DNA from: Nemertoderma westbladi
Lineage: Eukaryota; Xenacoelomorpha; Nemertodermatida; Nemertodermatidae
NCBI GenBank assembly: GCA_032718475.1
Contig: JAUCBJ010002330.1
Location: 1-24,393 of the forward strand
DNA length: 24,393 nt
Reading direction: 5' to 3'
The position numbers and the translations under genes are program-made. The notes under the pieces are model-generated. The model did no database searches. It saw only the letters and a list, made by a program, of their open reading frames with translations, and was not told where the DNA came from. Shown here one piece after another: positions 1 through 10,270 of the stretch; positions within the stretch are counted from its first letter, which is position 1, and each line of letters begins with the position of its first letter.

Positions 1-1
1 C

Positions 2-259
2 ATGCAATCGCCAAAATCTGATTGTAACCCATCTATAAACTCTTTAGATTCTAATAAATCTGGAGATATTAGCTTAACTGTACCTACTCTTTCGGTAGAA
101 ACGTGGCTCTCTGTTGTACCAGTAGAAGTAATTATATCTGGGTCGAAAATTTCAACTTACGCTATGATAGATGGTGGTGCAACCCATACCGTTTTGAGTA
201 ATAAACTACTTAGTTTAATGAATGTCAGTGCTAGTAGTCAACAGCCCATGACTATTTGA
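2..259 (+). CDS. BEL/Pao polyprotein, protease start (partial, ends at in-frame TGA)
   Basis: This 85-codon stretch is the upstream part of the same reading frame as the large pol frame that follows; both are in frame 2 and only the TGA at 257-259 separates them. The motif IDGGATHTVLS (residues 56-66) sits where retropepsin-like BEL/Pao proteases (DUF1758 type) carry Asp-Ser/Thr-Gly. The aspartate (D57) is present, but the second residue is Gly instead of Ser or Thr. The frame runs off the left edge, so the ATG at 2 is probably internal and any gag lies outside the window. In the family this enzyme matures the Gag-Pol polyprotein inside particles. The DGG change plus the stop suggest the protease is impaired, although translational readthrough cannot be excluded. 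Confidence 0.75.
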   Translation: MQSPKSDCNPSINSLDSNKSGDISLTVPTLSVETWLSVVPVEVIISGSKISTYAMIDGGATHTVLSNKLLSLMNVSASSQQPMTI

Positions 260-262
260 GAA

Positions 263-3200
263 GTGTTCACCTCTCATGTTTGTGATGTGAACATCACTGA
301 ATGTACTTTACGAAATGTAGATAGTAGGGCAGCTGTAGAAAAACATTTCTCAGTCCGTGTGCCTCAAGCTTTAGTATTTGATAACCTTCAGCACACTAGA
401 ATCCCTGATCTTTCACGGATAAATTTATCAAATTATCCTGAATTCTTACCATATCTTAAAGATCTCAATCATCATGACGTCGAATTTTCAGACGTTTCAG
501 TTATAATTGGTCGTGATGCTGGTCCTCTACCTGAAACACTAGTTGTTGGTGAAGTAGGTGAGAATGGACCTTGTTTAATGCATACACCTTTTGGTTATGT
601 GATTGTAGGTCAAGTGCCTACTGCATCCTCTGCTAGCATTTGCCTACTAAATCATATCTCCATCACTGAGAGTCCTGAACTAGTCAATGCTGTTCGTCAA
701 CAGCTAGGTCTTGAGGGTATTATAGTTAATGGTATGCCCAACGACAGTGGAAGTGAATCTGATGCACTGTCAAGGGATAATCAGCAAGCTCTTGAAATTT
801 TGAAGGAAACCACAAAATTGCACGATGGTAGATATACCGTAGGCATGTTGTGGAGGAAGAAACCTCCTCGATTGCCTAATAACATCTCTGTAGCACAAAA
901 ACGATTGGATCAACTTATCCGACGTTTAAAATCCAAACCTGATATATATATCAAATACCATGACCAAATCGTAAATTATATTGCTAAAGGTTATGCTGAG
1001 AAGTTGTCTCCTGCAGATGCAAAGATGACAACTCCTCAGACTTATTACTTACCCCACACATTTGTAGTCCATGCTCAGAAACCTGAAAAGTTGCGTATCG
1101 TCAATGATGCTGCAGCAATGTACAGGGGTACATCTTTAAATAATGAACTCCTTGAGGGACCCTGTAAAAATGGTCTTCTGATTGGTGTCCTCTTGCGTTT
1201 CCGAGAGGGTGGCATAGCCTTCTCTTGTGATATTGAAGCGATGTATCATCAAATCGCTGTCACAGAGAAGGACCGCGACAGCCTACGCTTTCTGTGGACA
1301 CCTCCTGACAGTGAACAGTGTGACACTTATCGTATGTGTCGGCACATTTTTGGGGCCAGAGATTCTTCCTGCGTAGCTTGCAGCACTCTGGAACAGTGTG
1401 GCATAGATAATGATCATCTTTTTGAATCTAAAGTCGCTAAAACTATAAAAGATAGCTTCTACGTAGATGATGGTTTGCCCTCTGTTGACTCTGTTCCAGA
1501 TGCTGTGAAATTGGCTACGGACTTAATTGAATGCCTTAAACTTGGGGGTTTTAATCTAACCAAGTTCATATCAAATAGTAAAACATTCTTACAACAACTT
1601 GATGTGTCAATTTTATCTCCTACAGTGAATCTTGATTTGGAACATCTCCCTGTAAGTCGAGCACTTGGTGTGGTTTGGAACCCTGAGACTGATACTTTTA
1701 CTTTTGATACAGAGTTGAAGTCCAAACCATTAACCAAGGCTGGCTGCTTAAGCAAGTTAGCCAGCACCTATGATCCGTTAGGTCTTATCACACCTTTCCT
1801 TCTTTGTGGTAAACTTATATTACAAAGCATTTGGAAAGAGGGCTATGACTGGTCTGATGTCATTAGCCCAAAATTACAAACCCAATGGTCCCAATGGGAA
1901 GCCCAAGTACCACTACTACATCAGGTACATATACCACGTTTAGTACGTAAGGATTTACCTTCTGCTTGTACTTACCAACTGCACTTGTTTTCGGATGCAT
2001 CAGAATACGCATATGGGGCATGTGCGTATCTGCGCGCTGAATCCGAAGACAAGGTGCAGTGCTCACTATTATTTTCCAAGAGTCGTGTTGTTAATATTAC
2101 CGTCAAACCAAGAATCCCACGTCTTGAACTTGAAGCAGCGGTGCTGCTTACAGACGTTTTGGCTATATTACATGAAGAATTACGACTTCACATAGAAAAC
2201 GAAGTATGTTGGACAGACTCCACAATAGTCTTAGGATACATACAAAACTCATCCCGTTCATTCAAAAGTTATGTTGCTAACAGAGTTTCCAAAATATTAA
2301 CTCGAACTAAACCATATCAATGGTTCCATGTACCTGGCACAGATAATGTCGCAGATGATATTAGCCGTGGTCTAACAGCAGATAAATTGATCAATAGTGA
2401 TCGTTGGTGGTCGGGCCCTAGATTCATTAGCCAACCTTCAACCTCTTGGCCAGGTGCTGGCGTTCAACGCAACTATACCATCAGTGAATCTGACCCCGAA
2501 GTAAAGATAACTATGTTTGATATTGATGATATCGATCTCGACGTAATGGAAGAGTATGAAGACGTCCAAAGGGGGACAGATTGTGTACTTAATCTTCCGG
2601 ATTCAGAACTAAAAACTGTTATACCAAACTCTGCTTATTTGTCCATGTTATCTTCTAGTATTATTTGGGACAGTGACCTCAGTTCATGGATTGCTGCCAA
2701 TGAAGTTAACAAGGATACAGTATCAACATATAAAGATAATCTAGAAAATAAATCAATACATTGTACTGATAGTTTGGATACAAGTAGGCCCACCGAATGT
2801 GTTACCATTTGTACTAATAAGTGTAAACCTATTTGTCGCAGTACTTCTGGCAAACATTTTAATATAGATCAACGTTTGGAACATTTTATTGCCAAATATT
2901 CTAGTTGGACTTTATTGAGTTTATTAGTAGCTTGGTTAATACGACTTTATATTTGGTCAAGTACGGGTAGAATATCTTACCCGCATCATATAACTATTTC
3001 TGAACTTCACAATGCTGAAATTCGAATTTGTTGCTATGTTCAGAAAACTGCCTTTTGTAGTGAGTACAAAGGTTTAGCCAATGGACTACCAGTAAAACAA
3101 AGTAGTCCTTTGCATCAATTATCTCCTTTTGTTGATAGCGATGGGTTAATTCGTTTGTTAAATCGTATTGGTTCAGCTGGGGTACCATATTATACCGCGA

Positions 3201-4369
3201 ACCCCATAGGCATATTCTTGCCTGCTGACCACCCAGTCGTGACAGCATTGATTATTTATCACCACCATGCAGTTGGTCACATGGCAACTAATTTTACAGT
3301 TTCAGCATTGCGTAAGCGATATTGGATCTTACGAGATCAACAGAAAGTGCGACAAGTAGTAACAAAATGTGTTACCTGTCGTAAAGTAAGAGCAAAACCA
3401 CTTAATCAGCAAATGTCCGCATTGTCTGATACACGTCTTGCTCCACATACCCCACCTTTTGAAAATTGTGGAGCCGACATGTTCGGCCCATACACAGTCG
3501 CAGTTCGAAAGTTACGTAGTTCAAAATCATTAAATAAACGTTATGGACTCATTTTCACTTGTCAAGTGACACGTGCAGTCCATTTGGAGTTGCTTGTTGC
3601 TGCAGATTCAGACGCATTCCTTAATGGCCTGCGTCGATTCACAGCTCGACGTGGAGGCATTTCCAAAATTACTTCGGACAATGGTAGTAATTTTGTGGGC
3701 GCCCAATCACAACTTGAATACTTTCGGGACATAGTATCAAATCCCGATGTTGATGACTTTTTAGTGAAGAGCGCCATAGAATGGACTTGGACTAAGGTCG
3801 ATGCACCCCATGAGAGGGGTTTTATTGAACGTCTCATTGGCACTACTAAACAGCTACTAGTTAGTGTCATAGGGGACCACTTAGTATCTGAAGACGTTTT
3901 ACGAACATATTTAGTAGAAGCAGAGGGAATATTAAATAGTCGGCCACTTACTCCGCTTTCAGACGACCCCAGAGATTTGGAACCGTTAACTCCAAATCAT
4001 ATCCTCTGTGGTCGCCGGGCTGAGAACGCCCCATTGAAAGAAATGTCCTTTGATGATATTGGAAGTCGGAGGACTTGGCGCCAAGCCCAAGCCCTGAGAG
4101 ATGAGTTCTGGGTTCGCTGGCGAGGCGAATACATCAGCCTCTTACAAAAGCGTCGGGTTTGGACACGTGTTGTTCGCAATATCAAACCCGATGATCTTGT
4201 TCTAATTAAGAACATTCAAATTCCACGAGTAAGGTGGAATTACAGCCGGATACTGGAAACCTTTCCAGATGCGGCAGGAATTGTCAGAAGTGCCTCTGTA
4301 CGTCTTTCCAATGGCATTGACATTGTCCGTCATGTCAATTCACTGTGTCTTCTAGAGGAAGCGCAATAA
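263..4369 (+). CDS. BEL/Pao retrotransposon Pol polyprotein (protease end, RT, RNase H, integrase, DUF5641)
   Basis: This long open frame (1368 codons; the first codon is GTG, simply the first after the upstream TGA) carries BEL/Pao domains in canonical order. The end of the DUF1758 protease is at about residues 1-130. Reverse transcriptase spans about 200-450, with catalytic D323 in CDIEAMYHQI and YVDD at 400-403. The Pao-specific A17 region and RNase H follow, with D578 in FSDAS, an acidic LELEAA block at 621-626, D652 in WTDS and D698 near NVADDISRG. A zinc-binding integrase head has H1002/H1006 and C1036/C1039 (CVTC). The integrase core has D1072, D1139 in SDNGSNF and E1189 in FIERLIG. 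A C-terminal DUF5641-like domain (about 1270-1365) is rich in Trp and Arg. Every catalytic residue I looked for downstream of the TGA is present and no other stop breaks the frame, so this is the youngest-looking element here. It would copy RNA into DNA and integrate it. Gag and 5' LTR are outside the window. Confidence 0.95.
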   Translation: MFTSHVCDVNITECTLRNVDSRAAVEKHFSVRVPQALVFDNLQHTRIPDLSRINLSNYPEFLPYLKDLNHHDVEFSDVSVIIGRDAGPLPETLVVGEVGENGPCLMHTPFGYVIVGQVPTASSASICLLNHISITESPELVNAVRQQLGLEGIIVNGMPNDSGSESDALSRDNQQALEILKETTKLHDGRYTVGMLWRKKPPRLPNNISVAQKRLDQLIRRLKSKPDIYIKYHDQIVNYIAKGYAEKLSPADAKMTTPQTYYLPHTFVVHAQKPEKLRIVNDAAAMYRGTSLNNELLEGPCKNGLLIGVLLRFREGGIAFSCDIEAMYHQIAVTEKDRDSLRFLWTPPDSEQCDTYRMCRHIFGARDSSCVACSTLEQCGIDNDHLFESKVAKTIKDSFYVDDGLPSVDSVPDAVKLATDLIECLKLGGFNLTKFISNSKTFLQQLDVSILSPTVNLDLEHLPVSRALGVVWNPETDTFTFDTELKSKPLTKAGCLSKLASTYDPLGLITPFLLCGKLILQSIWKEGYDWSDVISPKLQTQWSQWEAQVPLLHQVHIPRLVRKDLPSACTYQLHLFSDASEYAYGACAYLRAESEDKVQCSLLFSKSRVVNITVKPRIPRLELEAAVLLTDVLAILHEELRLHIENEVCWTDSTIVLGYIQNSSRSFKSYVANRVSKILTRTKPYQWFHVPGTDNVADDISRGLTADKLINSDRWWSGPRFISQPSTSWPGAGVQRNYTISESDPEVKITMFDIDDIDLDVMEEYEDVQRGTDCVLNLPDSELKTVIPNSAYLSMLSSSIIWDSDLSSWIAANEVNKDTVSTYKDNLENKSIHCTDSLDTSRPTECVTICTNKCKPICRSTSGKHFNIDQRLEHFIAKYSSWTLLSLLVAWLIRLYIWSSTGRISYPHHITISELHNAEIRICCYVQKTAFCSEYKGLANGLPVKQSSPLHQLSPFVDSDGLIRLLNRIGSAGVPYYTANPIGIFLPADHPVVTALIIYHHHAVGHMATNFTVSALRKRYWILRDQQKVRQVVTKCVTCRKVRAKPLNQQMSALSDTRLAPHTPPFENCGADMFGPYTVAVRKLRSSKSLNKRYGLIFTCQVTRAVHLELLVAADSDAFLNGLRRFTARRGGISKITSDNGSNFVGAQSQLEYFRDIVSNPDVDDFLVKSAIEWTWTKVDAPHERGFIERLIGTTKQLLVSVIGDHLVSEDVLRTYLVEAEGILNSRPLTPLSDDPRDLEPLTPNHILCGRRAENAPLKEMSFDDIGSRRTWRQAQALRDEFWVRWRGEYISLLQKRRVWTRVVRNIKPDDLVLIKNIQIPRVRWNYSRILETFPDAAGIVRSASVRLSNGIDIVRHVNSLCLLEEAQ

Positions 4370-4600
4370 ATATCCTACCTTTTCTAGTTATTACATCTAC
4401 TTGAAAATAAAATATTATAAAAACGGACATCTCATATCGTACATAGTGTAGGTACCTAGTTGTACTTAACCTTCGTACTTGCTTATGCTTATTATAACAT
4501 GATATGATAATAAACTTATGATGGCTTGATATTTATTAACAATGGAAATATTTACAATGATATAATGGAATCATATTAACTATTATTTGTATCCTACCAT

Positions 4601-4670
4601 TAGGATGGCATTATGGTATATGTCATACCATTCTCAAGTTTTTTTAAATAAAAACTGTAATGCCATCCTA
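4601..4670. repeat. Perfect 13-bp inverted repeat with an inner hairpin
   Basis: TAGGATGGCATTA (4601-4613) and its exact reverse complement (4658-4670) bound a 70-bp unit. Just inside the left arm a second hairpin pairs TGGTAT (4614-4619) with ATACCA (4625-4630) around a 5-base loop. An AATAAA lies between the inner hairpin and the right arm. It could be RNA structure near the 3' end of the BEL/Pao transcript, or a tiny foldback element. Confidence 0.6.
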
Positions 4671-5014
4671 AATATAATGTGGAATGAAACCATTGCGAAC
4701 GTCGAGATGGAATATTTGGATCCGCCGATCTTACAGTAATTAAGTTGGGCGCGTTGGGATATATTCTACCCAGACATGGCCATTAACATTTCTTGGGATC
4801 CTGGCGAAAATTATTTCTCTACCATAATGTCCCAAGGATATTTCGACATTTACAAACATTATATTTAGTCTCACTACTTTTATTATGAACAATTATCCTC
4901 TACTATTTGTACATCGTCTCAAATAATGATCTCTATCGTTAATGGTCTCTTTCTGACGTGACGATTCCAGACTTATTGTTGATTCGCGTCGTATGTCGCA
5001 ATGGGAATCTTGAG

Positions 5015-5022
5015 TATAAAGG
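5015..5022 (+). promoter_or_regulatory. Candidate TATA box (TATAAAGG)
   Basis: TATAAAGG matches the eukaryotic TATA consensus and lies about 650 bases after the BEL/Pao pol stop, where an LTR promoter could fall. One short word is weak evidence in AT-rich DNA. Confidence 0.2.
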
Positions 5023-5300
5023 AAGGCTGGATGTTTCCTTGGGCCTGTTTTCGATATATTATCCGAGGAGAACCTATTTACATCCCAATCCTATTATTAG
5101 CTCTAAATTCTTCATTAGAAACGTTTTGCCTTTACATATATGTATTAGTTTATGTATGTTGTATATTTAGTATGTATTGCCCTGAAAGAGCAGTTGGTGG
5201 TGGTTATTTTTTGCATATTAGATTTCTTTTTTTGATAGCCCAAGAAAGACTAATATTCATTAACTGTATGTAGAATAATTACATTGGTGGAGGTTATTTT

Positions 5301-6748
5301 TTTGGAAGCCCAACGAAAATAGCCCAAAAAATAATACCTGAAGTCTAAAAGTAAAAATATTATTTTGAAAGGATTTTTAGTTCGTGAAAGAAAATGTGAA
5401 AGTATTTCTGTCAGAATATAATTCATATCAGGACTTCCATAAAATGTATTAAACGATTAAGATGTAACACCGCAATAACTTGGTACTCTTCCTGAAAAGT
5501 TGGCATTCGATGTATTTTAGTTTTAAATGGAATCACATACGGATCTAAAAAACAAAAAAAACGCAATGCTGTATTTTCAGCATACGTACAGCAAAGCGGG
5601 ATACCATGATAAAATTAATCTAATCATTCACATTATTAAATAACGGGACTTTATTGACTTCAGCAGTTGCCCCATCATTCACCCATTCGTACTTTCGAGT
5701 ACTTTTTAGATTCACTCTGTTTAATTGTAACCTGTTTGTAACAAGTTTGTTCAATTCATAACATCATATATCATCTGATGGGTGATTAGCATTGCACGCT
5801 GCGGCTTTAAGTACCCGATAAAAATTAGCATCACTTCTGATTTGCAACTGACAGCTCCAAAAAAAAAATAGTGATATTCCTTTAGAATATCAAGGGGGAC
5901 TGTGCCGTAAGTTGCAAAGACTCAATAATAATTAGTCAACAATCATTGGTTTACCCGACTTTATTAATAATTAACACACCGTGTGATTCTATTACAAACA
6001 GAGATATATTGAAGGTCAACCAGGATTCGCCTTAGTTTAGCTTATCTGGTAGGAATGATACCAATTATATTACAAGATAGATAAAAATAAAAATATACAG
6101 TACTCGGCAATCCAATAACCAGTATTGCCAGTAATCATTATTCACATGTCTGAATGTCTTATATATTGACAGAAGACTGAATCACTGCTACTGATTTAGG
6201 ATTATAATTAATTACCCACGTCAGTAGTGCAGCTCTGTACCAGTAGTCAGGTTACTGCTTTTCAGTTTAATATTGCAGCATCCTAACTACAGTTATTAAT
6301 AGGTACGCAGAGCTAAAATATTATTAAGGCAGTATTGTCCGCAGTATACCAAGATAATAATACTTGGTATATCAGCACCCATCCGCCCATCCATAATACA
6401 GGGCTAAAAACCTGTGGGTTCGCAATACTCTTTTTTACCAAATGTGTTTATATTCATGTATATATTCAATATTCAAACGAAATAACAGAATGTCAGAATG
6501 TAGGAACGCCTGATAGGCTATTACGGGCTAATTGTACTGTTGTGCTATTACTGCTCCAGGGAAAGTAAGACTGTCATACCGGTACGGATTCAGAAATATA
6601 TAGATGTTGAAAGTTTTTTATATTCTTTATTGTTTCTCAATCAGTCAATACCTAGAATTACATTCCCTTACGCCTTACTTCCATATCTTGAATATATGCC
6701 GATCGGTCAACCTTTACTGCGGAATTGATGAACGTTAATACTGTAAAA
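5301..6748. other. AT-rich stretch without recognisable genes
   Basis: No coding similarity, LTR or RNA gene is visible. A perfect 9-bp inverted repeat (TATACCAAG at 6345-6353 and CTTGGTATA at 6363-6371) surrounds a 9-base loop. A loosely repeated text, GGTGG(T/A)GGTTATTTTTT followed by AGCCCAA, occurs at about 5198-5243 and 5285-5314, suggesting an old imperfect duplication across the border with the preceding region. The ORFs at 6335-6568 and 6540-6728 look random. Confidence 0.5.
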
Positions 6749-8335
6749 TTAGTTAGCACTAATCCCATCCAGTCCCGCGGCTTTATACAATGGTAACTCG
6801 CTCAAGAATGTCTTCGTAAACCGAGTACTTATGGGCTGTAGTCAGAAGTTGTTATTGATCAATCTGGAATAATAGTGGTTTAGCTGATCTTTATATGACG
6901 GATTTGCATGAGGGAGTACTTGAGCTAATGCAGCGCCTATTGTTGCGAAAAACCTGCAAAATATACCGGTCACCTCAGATGTTTTTGAGTAAGTTTTTTC
7001 ATCCTTTTTCAACGTGACCTTCCTGGTATCTGTCCCCTTTCCCGGCAGTAGTCGTTTAAGGGTTTTCCACAGTTTATGCTGATCTGTACCACACTCATCG
7101 ACCTTTCTTTGGAAATAATCACCTTTGGTTGCACGGATATCCTTTGTGCAACGATTGCGTAGCAGCTTTGCGTGCGCAAAATCGCCATGATCTTTAGTCC
7201 TTAGAGCCTTCTGTCTTGCTTGATCTCTCTTAAGGAGTTGGTGACTTAGGTTTGGAGTCATCCAAGGCGTGTCATTTCCCCCCTTCGCCCTTCTCTCTTT
7301 CACAGGAGCATGTTCATCGCACACACCTATAAACTTCGTTTTAAACCAGATCCACAGGTCGTTGACATTGGTTAGTTGGTAATACTCATCCCACGCCAGG
7401 TTTCGCATACTCGATGCAAATTCCAGCTTCTCATAAGACCTCATACATCGATATTTCACAATTCTCGGTCCAGTTGATATCTTTTCACTCCTTGATTTCT
7501 TCCGTATGGCGTACACGGTATAATGATCTGAAGTAAAAGACTTTATCACTCCTGACTCCGAAATCATGTCAGATTTGTTTGTGAAAATCAAATCCAATAT
7601 AGATTTTCTCGTTTCACATTCCCTTGTTGGTTCCTTTATAAGCTGTTTGATGTTACGATCGTTACAGAATTGTTTCAGCGAGTTGTTCTCTTGTAGCTGA
7701 TCTGCATTTAAGTCGCCCAATAGTATCAACTCGTTCTTTTCGAACAACGGTTGGAAGTGTTGTTCGAACTTTGTTGCTGAGATCTTATCGTCATTTGGTC
7801 GATAAACTACTCCTGTTGTTATTCGATGCTTGCTTTTGAACTCGATGTCAATCATAACACTTTCAATCCCATCCTTGTTTAGTTCCAGCTCAGGTCTTTC
7901 TCTCACCGTGTACTTTTCATCAACATAAAGCATCACCCCACCTCCATTTTTCGTACGATCTTTTCTTAACGGCGGATGGTAGCCGGCGATTAGTAACTCG
8001 TTGTTCGACACATCGTCTGACAGCTTCGTCTCCGATAGTGCGAGAACAGTTGGTTTACATCTACTAACAGCGTACCGCACTTCGTTTATCTTATTAGGAT
8101 AAATGGTATTTATGTTTAGATGCACAAATTTCATCCCTTTCTTACTTCCGAGATCATCGAAAATAGAAACATTTATACTCTCCGAGTCATCCGTCGTGCT
8201 GTTCCTCCCGCTGTTTCCTGCGTCCGATGCCGACGTACTGGAATTAGTACCGGTCGTCATCGCCCCGATGATCGATGGCATTATCATCGCCGCTCCCATT
8301 ATCGCTAATATGAACGTATATTGCATTGATATCAA
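6749..8335 (-). pseudogene. Non-LTR retrotransposon (LINE) endonuclease fragment, RT missing
   Basis: This is the apurinic-type endonuclease (EEP fold) of a LINE ORF2; the family nicks target DNA to prime reverse transcription. Counting from the upstream TTG at 8335, visible motifs are HLNIN (72-76), SETKL with E102, YRPNDD near 178, GDLNAD with D208 and N210, and TSDH at 268-271, so the active-site set looks complete. The first ATG is at 8326-8324. The 497-codon frame ends at a TGA (6844-6842). The same frame then continues to a TAA at 6751-6749 and includes AAGLDGIS, the opening block of a LINE reverse transcriptase. Nothing recognisable follows, so the RT has been lost. The N terminus has a hydrophobic run (about residues 5-26) and a Ser/Thr-rich stretch before the endonuclease, unusual but possibly translated leader. 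The clade is most likely CR1/Rex-like; I am less sure of that. Confidence 0.9.
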
Positions 8336-8643
8336 AGCAACGATAATATGTCTAACTCATTCATACAGTGTTTTATTGTTTTTGTTTGTTAAGTTACGTT
8401 TTTTTTTTTACTATAAAATTAAATCAAATAAATTAATAAGTTTATTTTTTTTTTTTTTTATTTCTTTATTACTGAGATAAGTAGCTAAAATTTTTATGCA
8501 GTACAGTATAAGAAATTCAGAAATTTAGTTTATTATTATAAATCGTAATTTTTTGGCAACAATTTATTACGATATTGTCATAGTCAAGGTAGTGATAGTC
8601 AATGATTCCTATGGTAAGATCGTGACAATGAACCTTCAACCAT
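8336..8643. other. T-rich spacer
   Basis: The spacer contains an 11-base T run ending at 8409 and a 15-base T run at 8445-8459. No gene is visible. The T runs read as poly-A on the minus strand, so they could be the tail of an unrelated minus-strand retrocopy, but I see no body for one. Confidence 0.4.
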
Positions 8644-10270
8644 ACTGATGTATAATACCATCTTCTGCAGAACATGGGCGCAAAATCATCTTCCTTTACA
8701 AAAACCACAGCAGTGAGAGACACAGTCAAGGTAAAAGAAAACGAATGTAGTAAGGGGGCCATTGACATGATTCAGTATGGATTCTGTGTGTGGATGACGA
8801 TATGGGTTGCGGGAAATCTGTCCAGGAAATCGTCAAGATGGGTCGCGAAGTTCGTAACATTCTGCAGAAATCAGGATTCAATCTGACAAAAATCCAGTCA
8901 AACTCCAAAAATTGATGGAGGCCATAGAGGGCATACAACCAGAAGTCAATTGCACAAATCAATGACCATAAAGAGCAGATTATGGCCGATAATATAGTAG
9001 AATCGCAACAGAAGGCCCTAGGGATTGTGTGGAATCAGGAAACATATGAATTGGAATACCAATTGAAACAAGAAGGGACATGGATCCACACAAAGAGGAG
9101 CCATGTGTCATATATAGCTAGGATCTACAATCCACTGGTGCTAGCATCACCACTATTAGTCATGGGGAAGCAAATATTAAAGAAAGTTTACAAACTTAGG
9201 ATGACCCAGATGTGGAAGTCCCAAGAGAGATAAGTAAACAGTGCGACAAGTGGACGGGGGATCTGCAAAATATAGGAACATATAATATGCCATGGGTATA
9301 CTTCCCAGATGGGGACATGAGCGAGTTGGAAGTGCACATGTTCTCTGATGCATCCCTACAAGCATGCAGTGCAGCACTTTATTTGGTACGTTGGAAGGGG
9401 ACACACAATATCAGACTAGTATTTAGCAGAGCGAGGTCAACTCTGCCGGATTAGTGTACTGAATTTGGAACTTACAGCAGCGAGGTTGGGGGTAAGAGTG
9501 ACAGCATATTTAGAGGATGCTATACTGAGCATAGTTGAGAGACACTATTGGACGAATTCCATGGCAGTGTTAGGGTGGATATACACAACGAGGAGACACG
9601 CTACACAATATTCGTAGCAAACAGAGTCGATGAAATAATTGCAACGACTAACTTGGATAAGTGGCACTACTGCCCAACGGATGACAACCCAGCAGACATC
9701 TCAAGAGGCATTGCACGCTATGATACTCGAGAAATTAAGAATTAGAGCAGCATGGACAACACTTACTTAATGATATGTCAGAATATCCACCACTCAAGAA
9801 AATTGCTCCAAAAGAGTGGAAACAATGATGGAGGATTAGGGAAACGAATCGGAGGGTGAGGATTCAGCCAGTTTGCAAGGGAAATCCATGAAGCGCCAAT
9901 ATATATCACCAAGGGAGATGTAGAATAGAATCCGACGGATAGGTTGCTCAGTTACAGCTCTAGCTGGTATAAAATGTAGAAGCTAGTAGTGTACATGAGG
10001 GAATTCGTTAGGGGAGCTGGTACAAATGGGAAACATAGGCCTACCATTGATCTGGATGGAGCGACTAAGGCAATCATAGAATACAAAAAGGGGGAGGTAT
10101 AAGGGAAGAGATCAATTGGATTAGCAACCAAGAGCAGTTCCGACAAGACAGCAGGATACACCCTTGTCACCACGATTGGACAAGGATAGCATCCTGGTGA
10201 TGAACTCCAGGATAGCCAACAACAAGAGTTGGTTAATACCGCCCAAACCTATCATAATTCCCCAAAAGTC
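8644..10270 (+). pseudogene. Second, degenerate BEL/Pao pol (RT end to integrase head)
   Basis: Pieces of a BEL/Pao Pol appear in the right order but in shifting frames. MGAKSSSF (from 8674) is the RT block before the catalytic turn. CVDDDMG (8787-8807) is the RT active site with Cys for Tyr, followed by GFNLTK. KALGIVWNQ and IARIYNPLVLASP (8982-9233) are the A17 region. MFSDAS (9212-9454) is the RNase H start. LELTAA and WTNS (9456-9614) carry Asn where RNase H normally has Asp. DNPADISRG (9548-9745) ends RNase H. LDKDSILVMNSRIA and PIIIP (10164-10265) fit the segment just before the integrase zinc head. At least five frame changes and several stops make it non-functional. Its RT text differs from the first BEL/Pao element (VDDDMG against VDDGLP), so it is a different lineage rather than a copy. 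The left border is unclear; faint similarity may begin near 8610. Confidence 0.85.

Larger units (their letters stand above)
4370..5300 (+). other. 3' noncoding region of the BEL/Pao element, probably containing its 3' LTR
   Basis: No coding similarity is visible after the pol stop. By position this should be the 3' untranslated region and 3' LTR, but without the 5' LTR the borders cannot be fixed. Consistent signals are three AATAAA polyadenylation words (4406-4411, 4509-4514, 4647-4652) and a TATAAAGG word at 5015-5022 that could be an LTR promoter element. Two short open frames (4958-5170 and 5001-5273) resemble nothing I know and are probably chance. Confidence 0.45.

Noticed and set aside
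1459-4215. Several minus-strand and one plus-strand ORF of 66-102 codons inside the BEL/Pao pol
   Set aside because: All overlap the 1368-codon pol frame, which carries clear domains. No independent motif.
4958-5273. Two overlapping short ORFs after BEL/Pao pol, possible env or accessory gene
   Set aside because: Hydrophobic because of T-rich codons, mutually overlapping, with no known motif or signal. More likely LTR or untranslated sequence.
8103-8480. Plus-strand ORF of 125 codons with hydrophobic stretches
   Set aside because: It overlaps the well-supported endonuclease frame on the other strand and runs into T-rich spacer. Its hydrophobicity comes from T-rich codons.
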